Positions 1 through 8,900 of a DNA stretch of 64,000 nt are shown piece after piece; the stretch's first letter is position 1; each line of letters starts with the position of its first letter. The notes beneath the pieces were generated by a model that saw only the letters and a program-made list of their open reading frames with translations, did not search any database and was not told where the DNA came from. Location: positions 186,001-250,000 of the forward strand of contig NZ_JAUHHE010000002.1 of NCBI RefSeq assembly GCF_030410375.1. The letters are read 5' to 3'. This stretch comes from Zwartia vadi. GTDB lineage: Bacteria; Pseudomonadota; Gammaproteobacteria; Burkholderiales; Burkholderiaceae_B. The position numbers and the translations under genes are program-made.

Positions 1-198
1 ATTGACAATGGTCCGGGCGTGCCTGCCAACTTGCAAGATCGTATTTTTCATCCTCTCGTAACTGGGCGCGAGGGCGGGACCGGCTTAGGCCTGAGTCTCG
101 CTCAGGATTTTGTTCAGCAGCACGGTGGGGTGATTGAGTTTGACTCGAGGCCCGGCCATACCGAGTTTCGCCTGATGTTACCCATGGAGCCGCTATGA
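1..198 (+). CDS. ntrB: Nitrogen regulation sensor kinase NtrB, C-terminal fragment
   Basis: Partial gene: the frame is open from the first base and ends with TGA at 196-198. About 65 residues remain. They carry the end of a histidine-kinase ATPase domain: the G1 box (DNGPGV), an F-box-like region and the G2 box (GTGLGL), followed by a typical kinase C-terminus. The stop overlaps the ntrC start in ATGA, as in ntrBC operons. NtrB phosphorylates NtrC under nitrogen limitation. The name rests mainly on the adjacent ntrC, because the sensor part lies outside the window. Confidence 0.88.
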   Translation: MDNGPGVPANLQDRIFHPLVTGREGGTGLGLSLAQDFVQQHGGVIEFDSRPGHTEFRLMLPMEPL

Positions 199-1673
199 AA
201 CCAGTCTGGATTGTGGATGATGATCAAGCCATCCGTTGGGTGTTGGAAAAAGCGCTTAGTCGTGCAGGTATTAGTACGAGAAGTTTTGTAGGTGCTAGTG
301 ATGTGTCGGTTGCTCTTGAATCAGAGCTACCCTCGGCCCTGATTTCTGACATCCGAATGCCCGGCACAGATGGATTTACCTTGCTCAAACATGTCAAAGA
401 AAGATATCCCGACTTGCCGGTCATTATCATGACCGCATATAGCGATCTCGATAGCACGGTCACTGCGTTTCAGGGCGGGGCGTTCGACTATTTAGCTAAA
501 CCTTTTGACATCAATGAAGCGGTTGCATTGATCCAGCGCGCCGTGCGGGAACCTTCCTCTACGGATCATGGCGATTCGGTGTCCAACGATAAAGGGGCGA
601 AAGTAGCAAGTGCGTCTGACAAGGGGATTCTGACCCAATCCTCGTCGGTAGCGATGCAAGAAGTATTTCGTGCGATTGGTCGATTGGCGCACTCCAATGT
701 CACCGTTTTGATTACGGGTGAGTCCGGAACGGGCAAGGAGCTTGTTGCACGGGCCTTGCATAGCCATGGCGTTCGATCAAAGGGCCCTTTTGTCGCGCTC
801 AATACGGCTGCAATTCCGCGAGATTTGCTCGAGGCTGAGCTATTTGGTCATGAACGTGGTGCGTTCACGGGTGCCAATTCTTTACGCCGTGGCCGTTTCG
901 AGGAGGCAAGCGGGGGCACGCTCTTTCTTGACGAAATCGGCGATATGCCTTTTGATCTTCAGACGCGTTTGCTTCGTGTGCTGTCTGATGGCACGTTCTA
1001 CAGAGTGGGAGGTGCGCAACCTGTGAGTGTTGATGTGCGAATTGTTGCAGCAACCCATCAACCCCTCGAAGAACGCGTGCGCGAAGGAAAGTTTCGTGAA
1101 GACTTGTTTCATCGGCTTAATGTGATTCGCTTAAGACTTCCTCCCTTAAGGGAGCGGCGCGAAGATATTCCTGAATTGGCGAGACATTTCCTCACAGTTT
1201 GTGCGCGTGGAGTGGGTGTTCCAGTCAAGCGTATTTCTGACCAGGCGATGCAAATGCTTGCTCAATTCGACTTCCCCGGGAATGTCAGACAACTTGAAAA
1301 CTTCTGTCATTGGCTGACTGTGATGGCGCCTGGTCAGACAGTCGAAGTCACAGACTTACCTGCTGAGGTACGGGCGGCTGAGCTACCTAAAATTGCATCG
1401 AGTCAAACTGATCAAGGAAATCAGCAAACCTGGCAGCAGTTACTGGCTTTGGAAGCCAACGTGCGCTTATCGCGCTCTGATCCTGAAGTTTGGTCGGCCT
1501 TGACACGGCAGTTTGAACGCACCTTGTTGAAATCTTCGCTGGAAGTCTGTCGAGGTCGCCGAGTCGAGGCTGCTGCGCGCTTGGGGATGGGGCGCAATAC
1601 CATTACACGCAAACTCAGGGAATTAGGGATGGATTCTGGCTTTCCGGAGAGTTCCAATGAGACTTCTTACTAA
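195..1673 (+). CDS. ntrC: Nitrogen regulation response regulator NtrC, sigma-54 activator
   Basis: A 492-residue NtrC-type enhancer-binding protein. The receiver domain (about 1-120) has the acidic DDD near residue 8 and the phospho-acceptor Asp52 in SDIRMPG. The central AAA+ domain has Walker A GESGTGKE near 175-182 and the sigma-54 contact loop GAFTGA near 222-227. A Fis-type helix-turn-helix ([16 protein letters not shown]) closes the protein. It activates sigma-54 promoters of nitrogen-assimilation genes after phosphorylation by NtrB. It is translationally coupled to ntrB by ATGA. The length is normal. Another NtrC-family regulator is conceivable, but glnD lies in the same window and the architecture fits NtrC well. 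Confidence 0.93.
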   Translation: MKPVWIVDDDQAIRWVLEKALSRAGISTRSFVGASDVSVALESELPSALISDIRMPGTDGFTLLKHVKERYPDLPVIIMTAYSDLDSTVTAFQGGAFDYLAKPFDINEAVALIQRAVREPSSTDHGDSVSNDKGAKVASASDKGILTQSSSVAMQEVFRAIGRLAHSNVTVLITGESGTGKELVARALHSHGVRSKGPFVALNTAAIPRDLLEAELFGHERGAFTGANSLRRGRFEEASGGTLFLDEIGDMPFDLQTRLLRVLSDGTFYRVGGAQPVSVDVRIVAATHQPLEERVREGKFREDLFHRLNVIRLRLPPLRERREDIPELARHFLTVCARGVGVPVKRISDQAMQMLAQFDFPGNVRQLENFCHWLTVMAPGQTVEVTDLPAEVRAAELPKIASSQTDQGNQQTWQQLLALEANVRLSRSDPEVWSALTRQFERTLLKSSLEVCRGRRVEAAARLGMGRNTITRKLRELGMDSGFPESSNETSY

Positions 1674-1774
1674 TTATTACTAATCTACGTGAATCTTTCA
1701 GATTTCTTGGCATCTAGGCTATCGGTTTCAGCTATTGAACGTTAAAATTCGATAGTCTTTAATTTGGAGCCATG

Positions 1775-2161
1775 ATGTCTAAACAAATCATTCACACAAC
1801 GGCAGCACCAGCTGCTGTCGGACCTTATTCCCAAGCTGTCGTTGCACCCGCTGGACAGCTAGTATTTTTGTCCGGTCAGATTGGCTTAGTCCCTGAAACG
1901 GGATTAATGGTGTCTGATAACTTTGAAGCTCAAGTCAGACAATCTTTTTCCAATATGAAAGCTGTGATTGAAGCAGCGGGTGGACGTTTAGAAAATATTG
2001 TCAAGTTGACCCTGTTTTTGACTGACTTGAAGCAATTTCCAGTTGCCAACAGCATCATGGCTGAATTGATTCCCGAACCTTTCCCTGCACGTTCCACAGT
2101 GGGGGTCAGCAGCTTGCCAAAGGACGCACAGTTCGAAGTCGAGGCGATCATCGTCATCTGA
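1775..2161 (+). CDS. ridA: RidA family enamine/imine deaminase
   Basis: A 128-residue RidA (YjgF/YER057c/UK114) protein. Visible signatures are the N-terminal GPYSQAV, the FLSGQIG segment, and the conserved C-terminal stretch with FPARSTVGV and the final EVEAI. The family hydrolyses reactive 2-aminoacrylate and other enamines to keto acids and protects PLP enzymes in the cytoplasm. Two adjacent ATGs occur (1772 and 1775). I use the second, which gives the usual MSKQ start and better spacing from GGAG. It is followed closely by recG and probably cotranscribed with it. Confidence 0.93.
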   Translation: MSKQIIHTTAAPAAVGPYSQAVVAPAGQLVFLSGQIGLVPETGLMVSDNFEAQVRQSFSNMKAVIEAAGGRLENIVKLTLFLTDLKQFPVANSIMAELIPEPFPARSTVGVSSLPKDAQFEVEAIIVI

Positions 2162-2188
2162 TGTTTCGCACGTCTGGCCGGAATATGC

Positions 2189-4273
2189 ATGACTAGCTCT
2201 CACAAGCGAAATTCTCCTAGTGTCAAATCGACAGACCTGTCGATGCGTGGAAAATTTGAACGTCTAGGACTGACTTCTCCCGAAGCACTGATTCTGCATT
2301 TGCCGCTTCGTTATGAAGATGAGACGCGTATTCAGTCCATTGCTGAGTTGCGTCCTGGAATGTCTGCACAGATCGAAGGTGAGGTGATACGTTCTGATGT
2401 GTTGACCAAACCGAGGCGTCAATTGACGGCTACCGTTCGAGATGACACGGCTGAAATCAGTTTACGTTGGCTGACTTTTTATCCGAGCCAGCAGAATCAG
2501 ATGCAAGCCGGCAAGCGTTGGCGCATCAAAGGCGAAGTGCGAGGTGGGTTGTATGGATTTGAAATGATTCATCCACGCATCTCAACGCCTGGTGCGCCGC
2601 TGTCCTCTGTCTTGACCCCGGTTTATCCAACCACAGATGGTTTGTCTCAGCCCAGCCTAAGAAAAGCGATCTCTCAGGCTTTTGCAAGTGCCGACTTGGT
2701 GGATACCTTACCCAAGGAGTTAATCAAAAAGTTAGGATTGCTGCCTTTTGATTCAGCGATTCGAACACTTCACGCGCCTACGCCAGATATGGACGCTCAA
2801 GCACTCATCGAACACGAGCATCCCGCCTGGAACCGCATTAAATTTGATGAGTTGTTGGCGCAACAGCTCTCCCTCGCAGCGGCACGCGCGGCACGTCAAG
2901 CCAAACGTGCGCCTCCCTTCGAGCCTAAGCACGGTCAGCAGAGCCTCGTTTCACGCTTGAGAGACGCACTTCCTTTTTCTCTTACTTCCGCTCAGCAGCG
3001 GGTCTGTGAAGAAATCAGTACCGACTTGGCGCGTCCGCATCCGATGTATAGATTGTTGCAAGGCGATGTCGGAAGTGGAAAGACAATCGTTGCTGCATTG
3101 TCGGCGCTGCAGGCCATCGAGCACGGCGCACAGGTCGCATTGATGGCTCCCACTGAAATTCTTGCTGAGCAGCATTACCTCAAGCTTCGAGTATGGTGCG
3201 AGCCCCTTGGTATTAAAGTTTATTGGCTCACTGGAAGCGTACCCGCCAAGGTGCGTAGAGAGGCACTAGCTGCCATTCAGTCTGGAGAAGCAAAGCTAGT
3301 TGTCGGCACACAAGCGCTGATTCAAGAGAGTGTTGATTTTCATTCGCTTGGTTTGATCATTGTTGATGAACAACATCGCTTCGGTGTGACACAACGTCTG
3401 ACCTTGTCAAGAAAAGGGGAGAGTGACAACACGGAGACCGGCACGGAATACGTTCCCCACCAGCTCACAATGAGTGCGACTCCCATTCCGCGCACGCTGG
3501 CGATGACTTTCTATGCGGATTTAGAGGTTTCATCAATCGACGAGTTACCTCCGGGAAGAACCCCAGTTATCACTAAATTAATTGCGTCAGACCGTCGCGG
3601 CGAATTGATCGAGCATATTTCTCAGGCATGTGCCAAAGGGCAGCAAGTCTATTGGGTATGTCCGCTCGTGGAGGAAAGTGAAGCGTTGGATCTACAAACT
3701 GCTGTCGACACTCATCAAGATTTGACTGCGGTTCTAAGTGGACTGCATGTAGGTCTGGTGCATGGACGCTTATCTCCGACAGAAAAAGCACAAGTGATGC
3801 AGGCTTTTCGCTGCGGTGAAATCAATGTTCTCGTTGCGACAACGGTCATTGAAGTGGGTGTCGATGTACCCAATGCCTCACTGATGGTGATCGAACACGC
3901 TGAGCGTTTTGGTCTGGCGCAGTTACATCAATTACGCGGTCGGGTCGGACGGGGATCTCTGCAATCAGTGTGTGTGCTTCTTTATCAGACACCGCTTTCT
4001 CTGATTGCACGACAACGTTTACGCGCGATGTACGAAACGCAAGACGGGTTTGAGATCGCGCAGCGCGATCTTGATTTAAGAGGTCCGGGTGAGCTGTTAG
4101 GTGCCAGACAGTCTGGCATGGCTCTACTAAGATTCGCGGATTTGGCCTCAGACTCTGGTTTGGTGAATGTTGCCAGAGAAGTCGCAATAGAGCTTCGACG
4201 AGATGCGCCTGAAATCGTTGAACGGCATCTGGCGCGCTGGATGCGCGGCAGAGAGGATTATCTACGCAGTTAA
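2189..4273 (+). CDS. recG: ATP-dependent DNA helicase RecG
   Basis: 694 residues, normal for RecG. RecG is a monomeric superfamily-2 helicase that reverses stalled replication forks and processes Holliday junctions. The N-terminal wedge/OB domain occupies about 1-250. Helicase motifs follow: Walker A GDVGSGKT, motif II as DEQH in IIVDEQHRFG, motif III SATPIPRTL, and motif VI in QLRGRVGRG. The C-terminal part carries the GPGELLGARQSG segment typical of RecG. The gene starts 27 bases after ridA on the same strand. Confidence 0.97.
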   Translation: MTSSHKRNSPSVKSTDLSMRGKFERLGLTSPEALILHLPLRYEDETRIQSIAELRPGMSAQIEGEVIRSDVLTKPRRQLTATVRDDTAEISLRWLTFYPSQQNQMQAGKRWRIKGEVRGGLYGFEMIHPRISTPGAPLSSVLTPVYPTTDGLSQPSLRKAISQAFASADLVDTLPKELIKKLGLLPFDSAIRTLHAPTPDMDAQALIEHEHPAWNRIKFDELLAQQLSLAAARAARQAKRAPPFEPKHGQQSLVSRLRDALPFSLTSAQQRVCEEISTDLARPHPMYRLLQGDVGSGKTIVAALSALQAIEHGAQVALMAPTEILAEQHYLKLRVWCEPLGIKVYWLTGSVPAKVRREALAAIQSGEAKLVVGTQALIQESVDFHSLGLIIVDEQHRFGVTQRLTLSRKGESDNTETGTEYVPHQLTMSATPIPRTLAMTFYADLEVSSIDELPPGRTPVITKLIASDRRGELIEHISQACAKGQQVYWVCPLVEESEALDLQTAVDTHQDLTAVLSGLHVGLVHGRLSPTEKAQVMQAFRCGEINVLVATTVIEVGVDVPNASLMVIEHAERFGLAQLHQLRGRVGRGSLQSVCVLLYQTPLSLIARQRLRAMYETQDGFEIAQRDLDLRGPGELLGARQSGMALLRFADLASDSGLVNVAREVAIELRRDAPEIVERHLARWMRGREDYLRS

Positions 4274-4333
4274 ATCGATTCAACAGTGTGATTTTTTCTT
4301 ATACATAAAAATACTTGAAAAGAAGAATGTGAT

Positions 4334-5290
4334 ATGACTTTGACCGAACTTAAGTACATCGTTGCCGTTGCAAGAGAGCGGCATTTTGGACGCGCTGCTG
4401 AAGCATGTTTTGTCAGTCAACCAACACTATCGGTTGCGATTCGCAAGCTTGAAGACGAGCTTGGCATCACATTATTTGAACGCGGTGGAACCGAGGTCGG
4501 CGTGACGGCAATCGGTCAGCAGATTGTGTCGCAGGCACAAAAAGTCCTGGAGGAAAGCGCGAATTTAAAAGAACTCGCTCGACTGGGGCACGATCCCTTG
4601 GCGGGTGCCTTGAGAGTAGGTGTGATCCATACGATCGGACCTTATCTTTTGCCTAAGCTTGTACCCACTCAAATTGAACGTACTCCTCAAATGCCTTTGA
4701 TTCTGCAAGAAAATTTTACAGTTCGGTTGATTGAATTACTCAGGCAAGGTGAGATTGATTGTGCCATCATGGCTTTACCTTTGCCAGATGCGGGATTGAT
4801 GACACAGCCTCTTTATGATGAAGAGTTCATTGTGGTCATTCCTGCCAAGCATCCCTGGGCAGACCGCAAGGCGATTTCCGCTGAGGATCTCAAACAGCAA
4901 AATATGCTTTTGCTTGGAAGCGGTCATTGCTTTCGAGACCAGGTGCTGGAGGTCTGTCCGGAGCTGTCCCGCTTTGCTGCTTCAAGTGAAGGTATTCAAA
5001 GAACGTTTGAAGGCTCATCGCTTGAGACCATTCGACACATGGTGGCTGCGGGTATTGGTATTACCGTGATGCCTCGGACCTCTGTTCCTAAAGAAGAGCG
5101 TAACAACAAACTATTGCGATATATCCCTTTTGAGCGTCCTATTCCTGATCGTCGCGTAGTGTTGGCTTGGCGCAAAAGTTTCCCTCGCGCCGCCGCGATT
5201 GATGCGCTTGCTCAAGCGGTTTATGCCTGTCAATTGCAAGACGTTAAAATGTTGCCACAACAATCAGTCTTACAGACACAGATACAGTGA
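4334..5290 (+). CDS. oxyR: Hydrogen-peroxide-sensing LysR regulator OxyR
   Basis: 318 residues. A LysR helix-turn-helix at about 1-60 (RHFGRAAEACFVSQPTLS) is followed by a periplasmic-binding-like effector domain. The decisive feature is a Cys pair at 199 and 208 in GHCFRDQVLEVC, the same numbers and spacing as the redox cysteines of E. coli OxyR. OxyR senses peroxide by disulfide formation and activates peroxide defence genes. Its targets here could include the peroxidase genes at 58-61 kb, but no binding site was identified. It is preceded by a 60-base AT-rich gap. Its end lies 34 bases before the ubiA start. Confidence 0.95.
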   Translation: MTLTELKYIVAVARERHFGRAAEACFVSQPTLSVAIRKLEDELGITLFERGGTEVGVTAIGQQIVSQAQKVLEESANLKELARLGHDPLAGALRVGVIHTIGPYLLPKLVPTQIERTPQMPLILQENFTVRLIELLRQGEIDCAIMALPLPDAGLMTQPLYDEEFIVVIPAKHPWADRKAISAEDLKQQNMLLLGSGHCFRDQVLEVCPELSRFAASSEGIQRTFEGSSLETIRHMVAAGIGITVMPRTSVPKEERNNKLLRYIPFERPIPDRRVVLAWRKSFPRAAAIDALAQAVYACQLQDVKMLPQQSVLQTQIQ

Positions 5291-5324
5291 CATCCGCAGA
5301 CTCTATGCACTTAAGTTGACCTCA

Positions 5325-6176
5325 ATGTCAAAACTATCGCTTTACTGGCGTCTGGTGCGGCTCGATAAGCCCATCGGAATCCTGTTGCTTCTCTGGCCGA
5401 CTTTATGGGCGCTTCTGGCTGCTTCGCACGGCATGCCTGATTTACATGTATTCATTGTCTTTGTTTTGGGGACAATTTTGATGAGATCCGCAGGGTGTGC
5501 GATGAACGACTATTTCGATCGAGATGTTGATTTGCATGTCAAACGAACTCAGGATCGGGTCCTTGCAACGGGGGCCTTGGCGCCTCGCGAAGCACTTTAT
5601 GTTGCGGGTTTCTTAGGTCTTGTCAGTTTCGCTCTTGCTCTGACAACGAATACCCTGACAATCATGCTTGCGTGTATTGCAGCCATTCTGGCTGTGACGT
5701 ATCCCTTATTCAAACGTTTCTTTGCGATTCCGCAGGCCTATCTGGGTATTGCGTTCGGGTTTGGGATTCCAATGGGCTTTGCGGCAGTTCAGGGAGTGGT
5801 TCCGCCAGTTGCCTGGCTCATGCTGGTCGCCAACATCTTCTGGGCAATTGCCTATGATACAGAGTATGCGATGGTGGATCGTGATGATGACATCCGTCTG
5901 GGGGTGAAGTCTTCCGCTATCACTTTTGGTCGATTTGATGTGGTGGTGGTGGCCTGTTGTTATGGAATAGCTTTAATTTTGTTAGGCATCGCCGGAAATT
6001 GGCTTGGCTACGGATGGATGTTCTATGCCTCGCTTAGCGTTGCGGCAGTGATTGCTTCGAAGCATATCGGCTGGATCAGAGGGCGTGATAGACAGGCTTG
6101 TTTCAAAGCTTTTTTACACAATACGTGGATTGGTGCAGCCGTCTGTGCTGGTTTTGCATTAGAGGTTTTGACTTAA
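5325..6176 (+). CDS. ubiA: 4-hydroxybenzoate octaprenyltransferase UbiA
   Basis: 283-residue integral membrane prenyltransferase that joins the polyprenyl tail to 4-hydroxybenzoate in ubiquinone synthesis. The two Asp-rich motifs that bind Mg-prenyl diphosphate are clear: NDYFDRDVD in the first half and DTEYAMVDRDDD in the second. About eight hydrophobic helices are present. The open frame extends upstream into oxyR (to 5199), but the residues before MSKLSL are basic and unlike the family, so I start at ATG 5325. Confidence 0.95.
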   Translation: MSKLSLYWRLVRLDKPIGILLLLWPTLWALLAASHGMPDLHVFIVFVLGTILMRSAGCAMNDYFDRDVDLHVKRTQDRVLATGALAPREALYVAGFLGLVSFALALTTNTLTIMLACIAAILAVTYPLFKRFFAIPQAYLGIAFGFGIPMGFAAVQGVVPPVAWLMLVANIFWAIAYDTEYAMVDRDDDIRLGVKSSAITFGRFDVVVVACCYGIALILLGIAGNWLGYGWMFYASLSVAAVIASKHIGWIRGRDRQACFKAFLHNTWIGAAVCAGFALEVLT

Positions 6177-6223
6177 ACGTCGAGTTTTTTGAGTAGTCCT
6201 TCAAATTTTAAATGGGTATTGCG

Positions 6224-7057
6224 ATGACTTCATTTCCCTCCGTGGCGTTTATTGGTGGTGGCAATATGGCCAATGCCCTTGTATCGGGGCTTTTAAGCCA
6301 AGGTTGTCCAAAAGAGAATCTGTACGTCATCGAGGTTGCTCAAGCGCTACGTGAACAATGGGCGTTGCGTGGTGTCAAGACAAGCGCCACACCGGATCAG
6401 CAACTCAGTCCGTACCAAGTCTGGATTTTTGCTGTGAAGCCTCAGCAAATGAAAGACGTTGTATTACAGTGCAAACCATGGATGTCTCCAGAAACACTTG
6501 TCATCAGCATTGCAGCGGGCATTTCGCTTGCCTCGCTCGCGACATGGCTAGGATTACCACATGCGCCCTATACAAAGATTGTTCGGTGCATGCCGAATAC
6601 GCCTGCACTTGTTGGCGCAGGTGTGACCGGTCTTGCTGCGCCTGTCTCCTTGTCTCCATTTAATCGTGAAATTGCAACAAGTTTATTATCAGCAGTAGGG
6701 AAGGCCGTTTGGGTGAAGGATGATGCCGCGATCGATGCTGTGACAGCTCTTTCAGGCAGTGGTCCGGCGTATGTGTTTTTGTTTCTTGAGGCGTTGATCA
6801 AGGGAGGCGAGGCGCTCGGTTTAACACCTGCTCAAGCAAAAGAGCTCGCTCTGGCGACATTGTCCGGAGCGAGTCAGCTGGCAAGTGACTCATCTGAGCC
6901 GCCTGCTACGTTGCGTGAACGCGTCACGTCCAAAGGCGGGACAACGGCGGCAGCGTTAGGCGTGTTTCAGGAATCACGATTTGTTGAAATTGTTACCCAG
7001 GCGATGAAGGCGGCAGATCAGCGGGCGGCAGAGCTGTCCAAGGAATTTGGTTCTTAA
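6224..7057 (+). CDS. proC: Pyrroline-5-carboxylate reductase ProC
   Basis: About 277 residues. It catalyses the last step of proline synthesis, NAD(P)H reduction of pyrroline-5-carboxylate. The N-terminal Rossmann fold has AFIGGGNMANAL; the C-terminal dimerisation domain has the signature SGSGPAYVFLFLEAL and the TSKGGTT segment. Two in-frame ATGs exist, 6212 and 6224. The second has a GGG seven bases upstream and gives an N-terminus more like the family. The gene lies between ubiA and an envelope protein gene. Confidence 0.95.
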   Translation: MTSFPSVAFIGGGNMANALVSGLLSQGCPKENLYVIEVAQALREQWALRGVKTSATPDQQLSPYQVWIFAVKPQQMKDVVLQCKPWMSPETLVISIAAGISLASLATWLGLPHAPYTKIVRCMPNTPALVGAGVTGLAAPVSLSPFNREIATSLLSAVGKAVWVKDDAAIDAVTALSGSGPAYVFLFLEALIKGGEALGLTPAQAKELALATLSGASQLASDSSEPPATLRERVTSKGGTTAAALGVFQESRFVEIVTQAMKAADQRAAELSKEFGS

Positions 7058-7120
7058 TTCACCAGTGTCAGTTCTTTTAAATTTGGTTGTCGTTTACGCT
7101 TAAATCATTGGGATACTGAA

Positions 7121-8398
7121 GTGAAAAAAACATTAAGTTTGTTATTTGCTGTGATTGCTACGTTGATCGTAGTTTGGTTAGGTGCGAGCTTTTATTCGGC
7201 GCGTATGGCAGGTAACTATGTGACATCTTTGCCTGAGCGATACAAGCAAAATGACCACATTCACATCAAAACAATTGAACATCATCAATCTGTTTTTTCC
7301 TCGAATGGAAAGTTTGAGATTCGCTTTCCGAATTACATTCCTCGCGATCAACAGGCACCCACTGCCATCGGTCTCATCGTTGAATATAAGATTTCAAATC
7401 TGCTCTTACCAGACTCGGCTGGTCGTCTGGAGTGGAAGATGACGGGTGATGAAGCGATTGACCCGTTACTCAAGCAACTCTTCGGACAAGGTCCGACGAT
7501 GCAAGGAAAGGGATTCATTCGTTATAGCGGTCAGCGACAGTCGAGTGTCGAGCTGTCTGAGCTGTTATTTAAAGACGCGCAATCCTCCTTAAAGCTTACC
7601 CCTCTCTCGGGCCAGGCGACTTGGGATAATGAGACGCTGCAATTAAAACTCAAATCCGCCCACCTTGACGCACGCACTGAAGGTTCAGTCACTGAGTGGC
7701 ACGGAATGAGCATAGATATCAATCTTTCAAATCGAAACTTGGGAATCGGCACATATGTTTTCGACATTGAAAAGGGCGCCACGATTTCTTCAAGATTTGA
7801 AGGGATGAAAATCACAAAAATTGCGAGTCTTGTGAATGATCGCTTCAACTTTGCAATCACTCAGACGATCAAACAGTATTCATTCGACAAAATCAAACTG
7901 AGTGATGTGGATCAAGAGTTTTTGTTGAGCGGTATCGACAAAGAAAGTGTCATGGCGATCTCCTCGATTTTTCGCGATGCGAAAGATGTGAATACTTTGA
8001 GCGCTGAGGAGCGCATAAAAATGTCAATCGCTTTGCGAAATCTATTTAACAAGGGATTTTCCTTTGGTATTCCCCGTCTTTCCACCAAAATAGACGGAGG
8101 AACGTTGACTGGAAAATTAAATGTTGAGGTACTTAAGGCCGATGGAGCAGATATTGCTTTTTCCACCGCACAACGTTTGCGAGCGTCAGGAAATATTGAT
8201 TTGACCGGTCGTGGCGGTCTGGATAATACTCAAAGAATGACTGCCTTAATGCTGGGTCTGGCAGTTAAGACACCAGAAGGACTACAGACAAGCTTCGAAT
8301 TTTCAAATGGTGTCATCAAGGCCAACGGTAAAACCTTTGACATTAAGGATAATCTTAAATTTCTTGATAACGTTGTCAATGGTGTACTCACACCATAA
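7121..8398 (+). CDS. DUF945 (YdgA-like) envelope protein
   Basis: 425 residues with a GTG start. One N-terminal hydrophobic segment (about 4-26) follows Lys residues and would anchor or export the protein. The rest is hydrophilic, beta-rich in appearance, with late glycine-rich segments (GRGGLDNTQRMTALMLG). This layout and the SFYSARMAGNYV start match the YdgA/DUF945 family, whose biochemical role is not known. It is the last gene of the oxyR-ubiA-proC run and is followed by a strong palindromic terminator. Confidence 0.75.
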   Translation: MKKTLSLLFAVIATLIVVWLGASFYSARMAGNYVTSLPERYKQNDHIHIKTIEHHQSVFSSNGKFEIRFPNYIPRDQQAPTAIGLIVEYKISNLLLPDSAGRLEWKMTGDEAIDPLLKQLFGQGPTMQGKGFIRYSGQRQSSVELSELLFKDAQSSLKLTPLSGQATWDNETLQLKLKSAHLDARTEGSVTEWHGMSIDINLSNRNLGIGTYVFDIEKGATISSRFEGMKITKIASLVNDRFNFAITQTIKQYSFDKIKLSDVDQEFLLSGIDKESVMAISSIFRDAKDVNTLSAEERIKMSIALRNLFNKGFSFGIPRLSTKIDGGTLTGKLNVEVLKADGADIAFSTAQRLRASGNIDLTGRGGLDNTQRMTALMLGLAVKTPEGLQTSFEFSNGVIKANGKTFDIKDNLKFLDNVVNGVLTP

Positions 8399-8415
8399 AT
8401 TTAATCAGCAATCGT

Positions 8416-8455
8416 AAAAAAAAGAGGATCAAATTAATTTGATCCTCTTTTTATT
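8416..8455. terminator. Bidirectional intrinsic terminator with perfect 30-base palindrome
   Basis: Positions 8421-8450 form a perfect inverted repeat with 15-base arms. The left arm starts AAAGAGGATC and the right arm ends GATCCTCTTT. It is flanked by A-rich sequence on the left and TTATT on the right, so it can terminate transcription in both directions. It sits between the convergent YdgA-like gene and the zinc-ribbon protein gene. Confidence 0.85.
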
Positions 8456-8496
8456 GACAGTCGCTTGGATTATTTTGGACTTTTCAACAGGCCTCT

Positions 8497-8898
8497 TTAC
8501 ACCGGTGTAAACATTGGCACAGGAGGCCCATCCTCAGTCGTCGGTTTGAAAATCAATTTAACCTTTTGACCGATTTTGAGTGCGGCTAAATCACAATCAA
8601 CGATTTGCGTCATCATCGTGACACCCTCATCTAGCGTGACATAGGCGATGCAATAAGGATTGGGGTTTCCACGTTGCATGACGCTGAGCGAGTAGATGGT
8701 CCCTTTTCCTGAACCTTCCTTCCATTCGGTTTCACCAAAACAAAAAGGACATAGGGTACGAGGATACCAATGCGGTTCCTTGCATGATTTGCAATACTTC
8801 ACCAGGAACTTACCGGTTTTTGCTGCTTCCCAAAAAGGCTGGTTGCCTTGTTCTTCAGCGGGAGCAGGGATCGGGTTGGGTTGATACATCATTGTCAT
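8497..8898 (-). CDS. Zinc-ribbon/OB-fold protein (DUF35), thiolase partner
   Basis: 133 residues. An N-terminal zinc ribbon has two Cys pairs (YCKSC and LCPFC), followed by an OB-fold with the family motif GKGTIYSLSV. DUF35 proteins bind as partners to thiolase-fold enzymes and help bring acyl-CoA substrates to them. The gene starts two bases after the stop of the thiolase-like gene, so the two are surely cotranscribed and probably form a complex. Substrate unknown. Confidence 0.88.
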   Translation of the reverse strand: MTMMYQPNPIPAPAEEQGNQPFWEAAKTGKFLVKYCKSCKEPHWYPRTLCPFCFGETEWKEGSGKGTIYSLSVMQRGNPNPYCIAYVTLDEGVTMMTQIVDCDLAALKIGQKVKLIFKPTTEDGPPVPMFTPV

Positions 8899-8900
8899 GA

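Noticed and set aside
1674..1774. Terminator between ntrC and ridA
   Set aside because: The gap is AT-rich but has no convincing inverted repeat followed by a T-run.
3846..4283. 145-codon open frame opposite the recG 3' end
   Set aside because: Wholly antisense to a well-conserved helicase region; the product has no recognisable features.
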